Shown: piece after piece, positions 1 to 8,290 of the stretch
Layout of the letters: the number at the start of each line of letters is the position of its first letter
Numbering within the stretch: position 1 is the first letter of the stretch
NCBI RefSeq assembly: GCF_024169245.1
Contig: NZ_JALJWP010000001.1
Span: forward strand, 3,721,501-3,785,500
Source of the DNA: Pseudomonas koreensis
GTDB lineage: Bacteria; Pseudomonadota; Gammaproteobacteria; Pseudomonadales; Pseudomonadaceae
Length of the DNA stretch: 64,000 nucleotides
Reading direction: 5' to 3'
Translations under genes and position numbers: made by a program
Notes under the pieces: model-generated
What the model saw: the letters and a program-made list of their open reading frames with translations, nothing else
Database searches by the model: none
Told to the model about the DNA's origin: nothing

Positions 1-493
1 CCTTGAAGCCGATCAGGTTCGGGTATTCACGACGCAGTTCGAAAAACAGCTCGGCGCGGGTGGCGAAGCCGTAGTAAGGGCTGTTGTAGATCACCGCTGG
101 CAGCTTCGGCGCGGCTTGCAGGATGGCGGCGAAGTGCGCCTTTTGCGCGGTCGCCGAGGCGCCACGGGAGAGGACGCGCGGGATGACCATCAAGCCTTGC
201 GCGCCGACTTTCGCCGCGTGCGCCGCGTGGGAAACCGCCTCACGGGAGTTCACCGCACCGGTCCCGACAATGGTCGGAATGCCGGCGGCGACCAGGCGTG
301 CCACGCCTTCCTGGCGCTCGGCTTCGGTGAGCAGCGGCCAGTCGCCCATAGAGCCGCAATAGACCACGGCGCTCATGCCGATATCGATCAGCTCGCGACC
401 CTTGGCCACCAGCGCATCGAAGTCCGGTTTGCGCTGGGCAGTGCACGGGGTCATCAGGGCCGGCATGCAACCGGTGAAGATGTTGTCGCTCAT
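1..493 (-). CDS. DapA-family lyase/deaminase, probable hydroxyproline pathway (3' end outside window)
   Basis: Translated from the ATG at 493, the product has the N-terminal half of the dihydrodipicolinate synthase / N-acetylneuraminate lyase TIM barrel: a CGSMGDWPLL segment near residue 45 and IYNSPYYGF, which holds the family's catalytic tyrosine. The last complete codon of the window is Lys164 in NLIGFK, the position of the Schiff-base lysine. The next gene in the operon is 4-hydroxyproline epimerase, so the likely role is deamination of 1-pyrroline-4-hydroxy-2-carboxylate to 2-oxoglutarate semialdehyde (the LhpC/HypD step). The family is clear; the substrate is inferred from context. About half of the usual ~300 residues are missing because of the window edge. 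Confidence 0.8.
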   Translation of the reverse strand, partial: MSDNIFTGCMPALMTPCTAQRKPDFDALVAKGRELIDIGMSAVVYCGSMGDWPLLTEAERQEGVARLVAAGIPTIVGTGAVNSREAVSHAAHAAKVGAQGLMVIPRVLSRGASATAQKAHFAAILQAAPKLPAVIYNSPYYGFATRAELFFELRREYPNLIGFK

Positions 494-547
494 GGTTCAA
501 CTCCTTGACATTTCGTTGGATTCGAGGTGGAAAATCGGCGTGGTGGC

Positions 548-1474
548 TCAGATGCCCCACGCGAACGGATCGCTGTCGTCGATCAGCAGGGTGCTGTCGG
601 CGGTCATGTAGGCGCGGCCGGTAATGAACGGGCGAATGCGCTCGCCCTCCCATTCGAAACGGCCTTCGAACTGGCTGCCGGTGATGCTCGCCTGGATCCA
701 CGGTGCGCCCGGTTGCAGCTTGTCGTCGGCTGCCAGGCAGGCAAGTTTGGCGCTGGTGCCGGTGCCGCAGGGCGATCGGTCGTAAGCTTTGCCGGGGCAC
801 ATGACGAAGTTGCGGCTGTCGGCCTGATCATCAGCGGCGAACAGTTCGATGTGGTCGATGACCGCACCGTCTTCGCCAAAGATGCCCTGATCTTCCAGCG
901 CTTTGAGCATCGCCCAGGTGTAAGCGGTCAGGTGTTCGACGTTGTCCATGGTCAGTGTCTGGCCATGCTGGGAGACGAGGAAAAACCAGTTGCCGCCATA
1001 GGCGATATCACCGACCACGCGACCAAAACCGGGCACGTCCACCGGTACCTGTTTGCGATAACGGTAAGCGGGCACGTTGCCGAGGGTGACCGAGCCATCG
1101 TCGTGCAGCGTTGCGCTGACTTGCCCCACCGGCGTATCGATCTTGTGCACGCCCGGCCCGATTTTCCCCAGATGCTGCAACGAATTGATCAGGCCAATGG
1201 TGCCGTGGCCGCACATGCCCAGATATCCGGCATTGTTGAAGAAGATCACCCCGCAGGTGGCATCAGGCGAAACCGGCGGGCAATACAGCGCGCCGACCAG
1301 CACATCGTTGCCGCGCGGTTCGAGCAGACAGGCGCGGCGCCACTGATCGTGGTGGGTGCGCAGGGCGTCGCGTTTCTCGGCCATGCTGTTGCCGGGCAGC
1401 TCGGGGAAGCCGCTCATGACCAGGCGCGTCGGTTCGCCGCCGGTGTGGGAATCAATGACGTGTACTCGTTTCAT
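548..1474 (-). CDS. lhpA: 4-hydroxyproline 2-epimerase
   Basis: This 308-residue protein belongs to the proline racemase/hydroxyproline epimerase family, which interconverts trans-4-hydroxy-L-proline and cis-4-hydroxy-D-proline in the cytoplasm with two catalytic cysteines. Both are present: Cys88 in MCGHGTIG and Cys236 in SPCGTGTSA, the spacing expected for true epimerases. I start at the ATG at 1474 ([15 protein letters not shown], the family's canonical N-terminus) rather than at upstream in-frame codons that read into the permease gene. It lies between the APC permease (upstream) and the DapA-like gene (downstream) on the same strand with short gaps, which suggests one hydroxyproline operon. 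Confidence 0.92.
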   Translation of the reverse strand: MKRVHVIDSHTGGEPTRLVMSGFPELPGNSMAEKRDALRTHHDQWRRACLLEPRGNDVLVGALYCPPVSPDATCGVIFFNNAGYLGMCGHGTIGLINSLQHLGKIGPGVHKIDTPVGQVSATLHDDGSVTLGNVPAYRYRKQVPVDVPGFGRVVGDIAYGGNWFFLVSQHGQTLTMDNVEHLTAYTWAMLKALEDQGIFGEDGAVIDHIELFAADDQADSRNFVMCPGKAYDRSPCGTGTSAKLACLAADDKLQPGAPWIQASITGSQFEGRFEWEGERIRPFITGRAYMTADSTLLIDDSDPFAWGI

Positions 1475-1496
1475 GAAGAGATCCCGTTGGATGATT

Positions 1497-3122
1497 TCAG
1501 TAGGCGCCGGCAGGGCGGGCATTGACGGTGGGCGAGGGCGCAGGGCTTTCGCTTTCCTCGTCCTCGTCGTCCAGGCGCAGCAGATGCGCAGGCACACCGG
1601 TCGCCGCGCCCCAGTAGTAAATGCCGGTGGCGCAAGCGGCGACGACAATCGTGTCGAACGGATGGGCGAGGATGCCCAGGCCGCCGAAGGTGCCGAGTTT
1701 CGATAGCACGATGGTTATCGCGTAAAACGCGATCAGCCACGCCGAAGAACGCACCTGACGCGCCAGACTCAGGTGCGCCGTCGGCACGAAACGGCCGCAG
1801 AGCAGGTAGATGACAAACATCAGGATTTGCAGGCCCAGCAGCCACGACACGGTGTTCCAGCCTGACCAGTAGACGATCAGCGCGGCGATGATGAACGACA
1901 CCGGCCCGAGCAGGCCCATGCTCTTGACCCGGAACGGGCGCGGCATGTCCGGCGCATTGCGGCGCAGCGCAGCAACCGACACGGGCGCCACCGCATAGCT
2001 CAGCACCAGCGCGGCGGAGACCACGTTGATCAGCGCTTCCCACGATGGAAACGGCAGGGTCCAGAACACCGACAGGGCGAAGGTCAGCCACAGCGCCGGA
2101 CGCGGAATGCCGGACTTTTCGTCGATGTGGGTGAAGACCTTGAAGAAGGTACCGGTCTGCGCCCAGCCGTAGATCACTCGCGGGGTGGCGTTCATGTAGA
2201 TATTGCCGCAACCGCTCGGTGAGATCACCGCATCAGCCACCACCAGCCAGGCCAGCCAGCCAACACCAAGGGCCAGGGCGATGTCGCGATACGGCAGGGC
2301 GAACTCCTTGCTGATGCCGGCCCAGCCGTTGGCGAGCATTTCCGTCGGAATGCTGCCGAGAAAAGCCATTTGCAGCAGTACGTAGATCAGAGTCGACAGC
2401 AGCACCGAGAGAATCAGCGCGATGGGAATGGTGCGCTGTGGGTTTTTCACTTCGCTGGCCACGGAAATGATCGGCGTCAGGCCGAGGTAGGCAAAGATGA
2501 TCCCGCCAGCGGAGACGGCCATTTCCACGCCAGACAGTCCGAATGGGGCGAATCCCTGAACCTGGAAATTCTCCGGTTTGAAGAAAGTGAACAGCACGCC
2601 GATCACCAGCAGCGGCACGATGAATTTGAACACGCTGACCAGATTGTTGGCCTTGGCGAAGGTCTTCACGCTGCGGTAGTTGAGCAGGAAAAACACGCAG
2701 AGCAGGCCGAACTGCACCAGCCAGCCGAGGATCGTCGGATCGCCGCTGCCGGCCTTGGTCAGGCCCGGAAACCACGCCGCCGCATATTGCCGCGAGGCGA
2801 CCACTTCGATCGCCACCAGACTGGAAAACGCGATCAGCGTGATGAAACCCATCAGGTAGCCGAGCAGCGGCCCGTGGGAATAAACCGGGTAGCGCACCAC
2901 GCCGCCGGCACGGGGCAATGCCGCGCCCAGTTCGCAGTAGACGATGCCCAGCAGCAACACGGCGAAACCGCCCAGCAACCAGGAGAAAATCCCCGCCGGA
3001 CCGGCAATCGCCGAGACATGGCTGGCGGCGAACAACCAGCCGGAGCCGAAGATCGCGCCGAGTCCGATAAAGGTGAGGTCGATCAATGAAAGCTGTTTTT
3101 TGAACTTGCCTTGGCCTGACAT
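1497..3122 (-). CDS. APC-family amino acid permease, probable hydroxyproline/amino acid uptake
   Basis: The 541-residue product has about twelve to fourteen hydrophobic segments and the APC superfamily N-terminal signature ([16 protein letters not shown] at about residues 17-32), with a charged cytoplasmic tail rich in D/E and P. It resembles the aspartate:proton symporter-like branch of APC permeases. It is the first gene of the minus-strand operon that continues with hydroxyproline epimerase only 22 bases downstream, so hydroxyproline or proline derivatives are the likely substrate. That assignment is by context; the sequence alone does not fix the substrate. The start at 3122 ([18 protein letters not shown]) fits the family. 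Confidence 0.85.
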   Translation of the reverse strand: MSGQGKFKKQLSLIDLTFIGLGAIFGSGWLFAASHVSAIAGPAGIFSWLLGGFAVLLLGIVYCELGAALPRAGGVVRYPVYSHGPLLGYLMGFITLIAFSSLVAIEVVASRQYAAAWFPGLTKAGSGDPTILGWLVQFGLLCVFFLLNYRSVKTFAKANNLVSVFKFIVPLLVIGVLFTFFKPENFQVQGFAPFGLSGVEMAVSAGGIIFAYLGLTPIISVASEVKNPQRTIPIALILSVLLSTLIYVLLQMAFLGSIPTEMLANGWAGISKEFALPYRDIALALGVGWLAWLVVADAVISPSGCGNIYMNATPRVIYGWAQTGTFFKVFTHIDEKSGIPRPALWLTFALSVFWTLPFPSWEALINVVSAALVLSYAVAPVSVAALRRNAPDMPRPFRVKSMGLLGPVSFIIAALIVYWSGWNTVSWLLGLQILMFVIYLLCGRFVPTAHLSLARQVRSSAWLIAFYAITIVLSKLGTFGGLGILAHPFDTIVVAACATGIYYWGAATGVPAHLLRLDDEDEESESPAPSPTVNARPAGAY

Positions 3123-3345
3123 GGCATCGCCTTCTTGTGAGTTATTGGATAGGCAGTTGTGTCACGGGGACGACCAGACTTTGCACCGGTCGACCACGGC
3201 GGCGATTGATGTTTTATGCAGGGATCGATGACGAATTCAGCACAATGGCGCCGATGAATGCGCGGCCTCGACAGGGCCGCAACGTTGCTGCAATCTGTTC
3301 GCGGACGGCTTTTCTGGCGGTTCATCTTGAGCGGGGAAGTCTTTG
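3123..3345. promoter_or_regulatory. Divergent promoter region, permease operon / AraC regulator
   Basis: These 223 bases separate the minus-strand hydroxyproline operon from the plus-strand AraC-type regulator, and must hold both promoters. An AG-rich Shine-Dalgarno (GCGGGGAAG) lies just before the regulator's ATG. I see no strong palindrome and no sigma-54 box that I would defend. Confidence 0.5.
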
Positions 3346-4116
3346 ATGCAGTCTGCGTTTTCGATCCTGTGCCAAGGCGCTGACGGCGTGCGTCCACAGA
3401 CCCTCGAAGCGATGGTCGCGGGTGCCGCGCAGCTGTTGCCGATACTCGATGTGATCCCCAATGCGGCGATCTTCATCAAGGACCTGCATGCGCGCTATGT
3501 GCTGGCCAACCACACGCTGGTGCAGCGTTGTGGCTTGAAGGACCTGCGCCCGTTGCTCGGCAAAACCAGTGCGCAGGTTTTCCCCGCGCAGTTGGGGCCG
3601 GGTTACACCGAGCAGGATCGCAAGGTGCTGGAGGAGGGTTTCGTGCTGGAGGATCAGCTCGAACTGCACCTGTATGGCAGTCGCGAACCGGGCTGGTGCC
3701 TGACCCACAAACGACCCATTTATGATCGTGACGGGGTGATCTTGGGCTTGGCAGGGATCTCGGTGGATCTGCAATCAGCCAGCGAAACCCACCCGGCGTT
3801 CGAGCGCCTGGCGGCGGTCGATGAATACATTCGCGCCAACTTCAATCGGCGGGTGACCCTGAGTGAACTGACCCGAATCGCCGGAATTTCCGTGGCGCAA
3901 CTGGAGCGCTACTGCAAACGCGTTTTTCACCTGACGCCACGGCAGATGATTCAGAAAGTCCGTCTGGAGCATGCGCATCGCTTGCTGCTGAGCGACTTGC
4001 CGATCACCGAGGTTGCGCTGCAATGCGGCTACACCGATCACAGCGCTTTTACCCGTCAGTTCAAAGCTTCGACCGGATTCACCCCGCGTGAATATCGCCA
4101 CGCGACCGGGCATTAG
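3346..4116 (+). CDS. PAS-AraC transcriptional regulator, probable activator of the hydroxyproline operon
   Basis: The 256-residue protein has an N-terminal PAS-like sensor (about residues 25-140; NAAIFIKDLHARYVLANHTL and the GLAGISVDL end strand) and a C-terminal AraC/XylS DNA-binding domain with two helix-turn-helix units (LSELTRIAGISVAQLERYCKR and ITEVALQCGYTDHSAFTRQFK). It is divergent from the permease/epimerase operon, the standard place for its regulator, as LhpR is in P. aeruginosa. I prefer the ATG at 3346 to the TTG three bases earlier because of the Shine-Dalgarno spacing. The link to hydroxyproline is inferred. Its stop codon overlaps the end of the opposing LysE gene by four bases. 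Confidence 0.85.
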   Translation: MQSAFSILCQGADGVRPQTLEAMVAGAAQLLPILDVIPNAAIFIKDLHARYVLANHTLVQRCGLKDLRPLLGKTSAQVFPAQLGPGYTEQDRKVLEEGFVLEDQLELHLYGSREPGWCLTHKRPIYDRDGVILGLAGISVDLQSASETHPAFERLAAVDEYIRANFNRRVTLSELTRIAGISVAQLERYCKRVFHLTPRQMIQKVRLEHAHRLLLSDLPITEVALQCGYTDHSAFTRQFKASTGFTPREYRHATGH

Positions 4117-4709
4117 ACCAACACGGCCAGCCAGGCCGAGAGCAGCAGAAGAAAGGCCAGTGCCGCGTTCATTCGCTTGAACGCTTGCGGTGAGCTGAGC
4201 AACCGCGCGCTGCCGACGCCGAGCAACGCCCACAGCGTCATGCACGGCAGCGATACCAGCAGAAACGCCAGCGAGAGCACCAGCAGGCGCAGCGTCTTGT
4301 CGCCACCGCCAACGAATACGCTGACCACGGCCACCGCCATCATCCACACCTTCGGGTTGACCAGTTGCAGCAGCGCCGCGCCGAATACGCTCAAGCCTTG
4401 TTCCTGTGCGGCACTCGGGTCCAGCGACGGCGGCGGGCTGCGAAAGATCTGCCATGCCAGCCAGCTTAACCAGAGCACGCCACCCCAGGCCATCGCTTGC
4501 TGCACCCTGGGAAAGCGCAAAAGGGTTTCGCCAGCACCGAGCCCGACCACCAGCACGATCAACGCCGCCGCCCCACAAGCGCCAAAAATGATTGGCAACG
4601 TAGCGATCAGCCCGCGCCGTGAGCTGTGGCTCAACACCAGAATATTGGTCGGCCCCGGCGTGATCGAGGCGACGAAAGCAAACAGCAGAAAGGGCAGTAA
4701 AGAAGCCAT
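4113..4709 (-). CDS. LysE/RhtB-family amino acid exporter
   Basis: A 198-residue inner-membrane protein with six hydrophobic segments and the LysE signature near the N-terminus (SITPGPTNILVLSHSSRRG, residues 15-33) plus LVNPKVWMMA in the middle, both typical of RhtB-type exporters of amino acids or homoserine-like compounds. It sits 54 bases downstream of an AraC-type regulator on the same strand, a recurrent regulator-exporter pair in Pseudomonas. Its 3' end meets the PAS-AraC gene tail to tail with a four-base overlap. The exported substrate cannot be told from the sequence. Confidence 0.9.
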   Translation of the reverse strand: MASLLPFLLFAFVASITPGPTNILVLSHSSRRGLIATLPIIFGACGAAALIVLVVGLGAGETLLRFPRVQQAMAWGGVLWLSWLAWQIFRSPPPSLDPSAAQEQGLSVFGAALLQLVNPKVWMMAVAVVSVFVGGGDKTLRLLVLSLAFLLVSLPCMTLWALLGVGSARLLSSPQAFKRMNAALAFLLLLSAWLAVLV

Positions 4710-4763
4710 GGTGCAGATTCCTGAAAGTCGAAACAGGACACCATGATCGTCAGCAGGCAGGTC

Positions 4764-5600
4764 TCAGTCTGGAAGATTTGAGCAGCGTTTGCGGTAGTCC
4801 GCCGGGGTCAGTTGATAGGCGCGGCGGAACCAGCGCCCCAAGTGACTCTGGTCGGCAAAACCGAGCACGCTGGCGACCTGCGCCGGCGTCTCACCGCGGG
4901 CAAGCAATTGCCGCGCCTTGGCCAGTCGCAACTGGATCAGGTAAGCGTGGGGGGCCAGGCCGAAAGCGGCCTTGAACGCGCGGGTCAGGCGAAAGCGATC
5001 GACGCCACAGGCTTGCGCAAGATCATCGAGGCCGATGTCTTCATAGGTGTGGGCATGCAGAAAGTCCCGCGCGACCTGCGCAACCAGGGGCAGGCGCGGA
5101 TCGAAAGCCTGACGCTTGCGCCAGTCGAGGTGGCGGGTGAGGGACGCCAGCAGGCCATCAATGGCGGTCTGGCGGACGATGCGCAAGTCACCGTCGTGCA
5201 AGGCGTGGAAGGCTTGGCCAATAGCAGTCGCCAGGCGCGGGTCGTGGCTCAGGGTGTCGGCAAAGCCTGGCTGACTGTCGGCGGGCGCCTCTTCGAACAG
5301 CGCGTGCAGTTCGCGCTCCAGCCAGCACGGATCGAGGTACAGCATCGAGTAGGTAAAGCCATCCTCGGTTGGCGCATGGCCATCGTGGATTTCACCCGGC
5401 TCAAGCAGGAACACATGCCCCGGCGTACTGCGATGACGCACACGGCGACAATTGAATTGCTGCACGCCTTGCTCGGTGACCCCGACGAGAAAGCTGTCAT
5501 GCCAGTGCGGATCGTAGGCATGCCCACGGAAATGCGCACGAATCGACTCGATCCCGGTATCGACATCCTGGGACAGGGAGATCCAGTTGCGTTTGTCCAT
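4764..5600 (-). CDS. AraC-family regulator with cupin sensor domain
   Basis: The 278-residue product has an N-terminal AraC-binding cupin (about residues 15-100; AYDPHWHDSFLVGVTEQGVQQF and LLEPGEIHDGHAP) and a C-terminal double helix-turn-helix (IGLDDLAQACGVDRFRLTRAFK; AQVASVLGFADQSHLGRWFRR). It lies directly upstream of the LysE exporter on the same strand and so probably controls it in response to a small ligand such as an amino acid. The start at 5600 (MDKRNWISLSQD) is the only convincing ATG before the cupin. Confidence 0.88.
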   Translation of the reverse strand: MDKRNWISLSQDVDTGIESIRAHFRGHAYDPHWHDSFLVGVTEQGVQQFNCRRVRHRSTPGHVFLLEPGEIHDGHAPTEDGFTYSMLYLDPCWLERELHALFEEAPADSQPGFADTLSHDPRLATAIGQAFHALHDGDLRIVRQTAIDGLLASLTRHLDWRKRQAFDPRLPLVAQVARDFLHAHTYEDIGLDDLAQACGVDRFRLTRAFKAAFGLAPHAYLIQLRLAKARQLLARGETPAQVASVLGFADQSHLGRWFRRAYQLTPADYRKRCSNLPD

Positions 5601-5744
5601 GGGAGTACTCCGAGGGCGGTTGAGCAGGTGCGTTTTTAAAATAGCGCGTGGGGGAGGAGAATGTTTAGAAGATTTGTGCAGGTGGAATGGGGTAATCGAG
5701 TTGGGTGAGGCGATGGGAGAGGGCTTCGCAAGAAAACGCAGACG

Positions 5745-5775
5745 AAAAAAAACCGCCTTCGCGGGGCGGTTTTTT
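5745..5775. terminator. Bidirectional intrinsic terminator-like hairpin
   Basis: AACCGCC (5751-5757) pairs with GGCGGTT (5765-5771) around a short GC-rich loop. An A-run on the left and a T-run on the right make it a plausible Rho-independent terminator for transcripts from either side. No annotated gene ends here, so it may close an unrecognised transcript coming from the gene-poor region. Confidence 0.6.
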
Positions 5776-5808
5776 CATACCTCGGTTTGGAGCCGAGGCC
5801 GTGTGCAT

Positions 5809-5828
5809 CACTAGCCACACCAACATGT
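5809..5828. repeat. 20-base direct repeat, copy 1
   Basis: CACTAGCCACACCAACATGT occurs here and again, identical, at 6157-6176. It is not a REP element and is not next to a recognisable mobile element. Confidence 0.75.
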
Positions 5829-6156
5829 CCGCGCATGGTATTGAGTTTCGGCCACCAGCGCAACGTCGGTTTATCGGGATGTACGAAGTTTTCTTGCAGC
5901 GCGCTGCGCATGCAATGGATTTCAGGGTTGTCAATAAACATTGTCAGAAATACGATTTTACAAAGGTTCGGGCGTAGCCGCAGGATAACCTTGGTTACTC
6001 GGGTTTTCTCTTCCGATTTCTGCGTTAAGATGCCAGCGCTCATATTGTTGGTAGAGCGGTGAGGTTTGGCTGGGGGCGCACAAGGTTTCACGCCCTTTGA
6101 CGCGGATTCGCACCCGCGCCGGAATGATGTCTCGGAGGGATTTCAACCGGCCGCCT

Positions 6157-6176
6157 CACTAGCCACACCAACATGT
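6157..6176. repeat. 20-base direct repeat, copy 2
   Basis: Second exact copy of CACTAGCCACACCAACATGT, 348 bases from the first and about 70 bases upstream of the small ORF at 6246. On the minus strand both copies follow a similar CTGGyGGCCrAA motif. Confidence 0.75.
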
Positions 6177-6245
6177 AGGCTGAAAGCATGCGTGGTCCGG
6201 TAAGTTTGCTGGAGGTTTGGCCGCCAGCCCTGGAGGCCAAAACGT

Positions 6246-6344
6246 ATGAAGCTTTTGCTGCGTACGCTGAGCCTTGTATGGAGATTGTTCAAAGCCTTGC
6301 GCTTTGACGAGTTCCTGCGAGACCGCTTTGACGACCTGAAATAA
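6246..6344 (+). CDS. Possible 32-residue small protein
   Basis: This ORF encodes 32 residues with a hydrophobic, basic N-terminal half (MKLLLRTLSLVWRLFKAL) and an acidic end (DEFLRDRFDDLK), so it could form one amphipathic or membrane-associated helix. A good Shine-Dalgarno (TGGAGG) stands 9 bases before the ATG, and a strong intrinsic terminator begins 18 bases after the stop, so this reads as a complete short gene. I do not recognise the family. A type I toxin-like or membrane-modulating peptide is possible but not shown; chance cannot be ruled out at this length. Confidence 0.5.
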   Translation: MKLLLRTLSLVWRLFKALRFDEFLRDRFDDLK

Positions 6345-6361
6345 GGGTCGTCTGAGCGGGG

Positions 6362-6401
6362 AAGACCCGTTTCGGTTTCGATCGATTCGGGTCTTTTTTT
6401 T
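6362..6401 (+). terminator. Strong intrinsic terminator
   Basis: AAGACCCG (6362-6369) pairs with CGGGTCTT (6388-6395), followed by an eight-base T-run. It ends the transcript carrying the 32-residue ORF. Confidence 0.85.
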
Positions 6402-6633
6402 GCTTGCGTAAAGCTGTCATAAATACGATTTGTCAGTTTGGTGCTTTCCATGTCGTAGGGTGTTTCGGCTAGATACGTAGGCAACAGCTTGACGGTGGGA
6501 TAAAAAGCGGCCTTTCGTTACTTCAATCATTGATTGCGTCAATAACAACCATTAAGTCAATGAAGTTCTCATATCCATGGCGCGGCGTAAGATCGGCTCC
6601 ATAACCAACCACTGCAACTCGGAGCACATCATC

Positions 6634-6930
6634 ATGAAACGCCAGACTATCCTCGGTATCGCTTTCTCGGTTTTTGCACTGAATGCCTTTGCCGCCACTG
6701 AAACCGACCCGCTGTTCAGCGACGCGGTCGCCGCTACTCAAACAGACCGTCTGTTCAGCGACGCCGTGGCGGCCACTGAAACCGATCCACTGTTCAGCGA
6801 CGCCGTAGCCGCGACCGAAACCGATCCACTGTTCAGCGATGCAGTAGCCTCTGACGGTGCCGACCACCTGCAAGGCAATCGGGTCGCCGAAGGTGGTGCC
6901 GACCGTCTGCTCGAACGCCGCACTGCTTGA
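6634..6930 (+). CDS. Small secreted tandem-repeat protein ('phage infection protein'-like)
   Basis: The 98-residue product has a cleavable signal peptide (MKRQTILGIAFSVFALNAFA) and then four near-identical 13-residue repeats of the type ATETDPLFSDAVA, followed by DGADHLQ- and EGGADRLLERR-type units. Pseudomonas genomes carry several small periplasmic proteins of this kind with AEGGxDRLxxxR repeats, often labelled phage infection protein without good evidence. The ATG at 6634 is chosen because it begins the signal peptide; an upstream in-frame ATG lacks one. Function is unknown. The nearly identical repeats suggest recent internal duplication. Confidence 0.75.
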   Translation: MKRQTILGIAFSVFALNAFAATETDPLFSDAVAATQTDRLFSDAVAATETDPLFSDAVAATETDPLFSDAVASDGADHLQGNRVAEGGADRLLERRTA

Positions 6931-6952
6931 GCGTAACCATGAGCACCGATAA

Positions 6953-6983
6953 CGAATGCCGCCCCAACCACAGGCGGCATTCG
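6953..6983. terminator. Bidirectional terminator between converging genes
   Basis: CGAATGCCGCC (6953-6963) pairs perfectly with GGCGGCATTCG (6973-6983). It sits between the repeat-protein gene and the converging MFS gene, and can end both. Confidence 0.75.
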
Positions 6984-7009
6984 TTCTATTCAAGCATTAC
7001 CACTCTGCT

Positions 7010-8248
7010 CTAAACCGCACTCGGCAACACAGCCTTGTCGCGATCGCGGCCCTTGAATGTCGCCCAGAAACACAGCAGCACCGCCACGGAAAAACCGGCG
7101 GGGAACAGCCAGATACTTTTCCAGTCATGACCCGCACTTGAAGTGAAGTGGTCAGTGATCCGTCCCGCAATCCAGAACCCGATCAACATGCCCAAACCGT
7201 ACGTGGCCAAAGTGATCAAGCCTTGCGCCGAGCTGCGGAAGCGTTCCGGTGCCTTGGCATCGGTGTAGATCTGCCCGGACACGAAGAAGAAGTCATAGCA
7301 CACGCCGTGCAGGGCGATGCCGATCAGCAGCATGAACGCCTGATCGTCGTTATTGCCGAAGGCAAACAGCACGTAACGCAATGCCCACGCTGCCATGCCG
7401 ACCAGCAGGGCGATCTTGATGCCGAAACGATGAATGAATAGCGGTAACAGCAGCATGAACAGCACTTCCGAGACCTGACCGATGGCCATCTTCGCCGTCG
7501 GGTTGGTCACGCCGATCTCAGCCAGAAATGGATTGGCATTCTGGTAATAGAACGCCAGCGGAATGCAGATCAGGATCGAGGCGAGGAAGAACACCAGGTA
7601 GCTGCGATCCTTGAGCAAACCCAACGCATCGACGCCGAGCATCTGCTTGAGGCTCGATGCGCCCGCTGCGGTTTTCAGCGGCGCAGTGTTCGGCAGACTG
7701 AAGCTGTAAAGCCCCAACAGCAGCGACGCCACAGCGGACATCAGAAACGTATTGCGCAAGCCTCCCGCGGCGATGCTTTGTTGCGAGTCCCAGGCGAACA
7801 CGAAGCTGATCACCACGCCGGCGACAATCCAGCCCACCGTGCCCCACACGCGAATGCGCGAGAATTCCAGCGCCGGGTCCTTGATCTGGCGGAACGCCAC
7901 GGCGTTGACCAGTGCCAGCGTCGGCATGTAGACCATCATGTAAGCGAGCACATAGGGATAAAACGCACTGAAATCCGCTGCGCGGTAAAGCTGATAGAGC
8001 AACACCGCGCCGAGCAGATGCAGCACCGCCAGAATGCGCTCGGCATTGAAGAACCGGTCGGCAATCAGGCCGATGACAAACGGCGCCAGAATCGCGCCCC
8101 AGGATTGCGTGGCGAAGGCCATGCCGACCTGACCTCCGCTGGCAGCCAGCGTGGTGGCCAGAAAGGTGCCGAGGGTGACGAACCAGCCACCCCAGATAAA
8201 GAACTGCAAAAACATCATAACGCTGAGTCGCGCATTCATTACGTTCAT
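7010..8248 (-). CDS. MFS transporter, nucleoside:H+ symporter (NupG/XapB)-like
   Basis: A 412-residue, twelve-helix major facilitator. The N-terminal MMFLQFFIWGGWFVTLGTFL and the ADRFFNAERILAVLHL loop are typical of the nucleoside:proton symporter branch. It is the last gene of a three-gene minus-strand operon with a Gfo/Idh oxidoreductase and a TIM-barrel isomerase, so it more likely imports a sugar, cyclitol or glycoside than a nucleoside. The start at 8248 (MNVMNARLSVMM) lies 42 bases after the preceding gene. Substrate is unresolved. Confidence 0.85.
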   Translation of the reverse strand: MNVMNARLSVMMFLQFFIWGGWFVTLGTFLATTLAASGGQVGMAFATQSWGAILAPFVIGLIADRFFNAERILAVLHLLGAVLLYQLYRAADFSAFYPYVLAYMMVYMPTLALVNAVAFRQIKDPALEFSRIRVWGTVGWIVAGVVISFVFAWDSQQSIAAGGLRNTFLMSAVASLLLGLYSFSLPNTAPLKTAAGASSLKQMLGVDALGLLKDRSYLVFFLASILICIPLAFYYQNANPFLAEIGVTNPTAKMAIGQVSEVLFMLLLPLFIHRFGIKIALLVGMAAWALRYVLFAFGNNDDQAFMLLIGIALHGVCYDFFFVSGQIYTDAKAPERFRSSAQGLITLATYGLGMLIGFWIAGRITDHFTSSAGHDWKSIWLFPAGFSVAVLLCFWATFKGRDRDKAVLPSAV

Positions 8249-8290
8249 TTCAGATCACCGTATTGTTTTTATGTCGGTAACGCGGATGAA

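Larger units (their letters stand above)
5601..6245. other. Gene-poor intergenic region
   Basis: About 645 bases upstream of the AraC/LysE pair with no ORF that I consider genuine on either strand. Reading frames exist but run through terminator hairpins and show no family motif. It holds a bidirectional terminator-like hairpin, a short CCTCGG/CCGAGG hairpin (5780-5798) and two copies of a 20-base repeat. The reverse strand of both repeat copies also shares a looser upstream motif, CTGG(C/T)GGCC(A/G)AA, so the repeated unit is longer than the 20-mer. It looks like decayed accessory DNA or an uncharacterised minus-strand transcript. Confidence 0.5.

Noticed and set aside
3123..3345. Sigma-54 promoter before the hydroxyproline operon
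   Set aside because: A search for the TGGCACG-N4-TTGC pattern by eye gave nothing close; only weak partial matches.
5636..6091. Minus-strand open frame (151 codons) through the gene-poor region
   Set aside because: It reads through a terminator-like hairpin and its product is rich in arginine and proline without a known motif. It is probably a spurious frame across repeated DNA.
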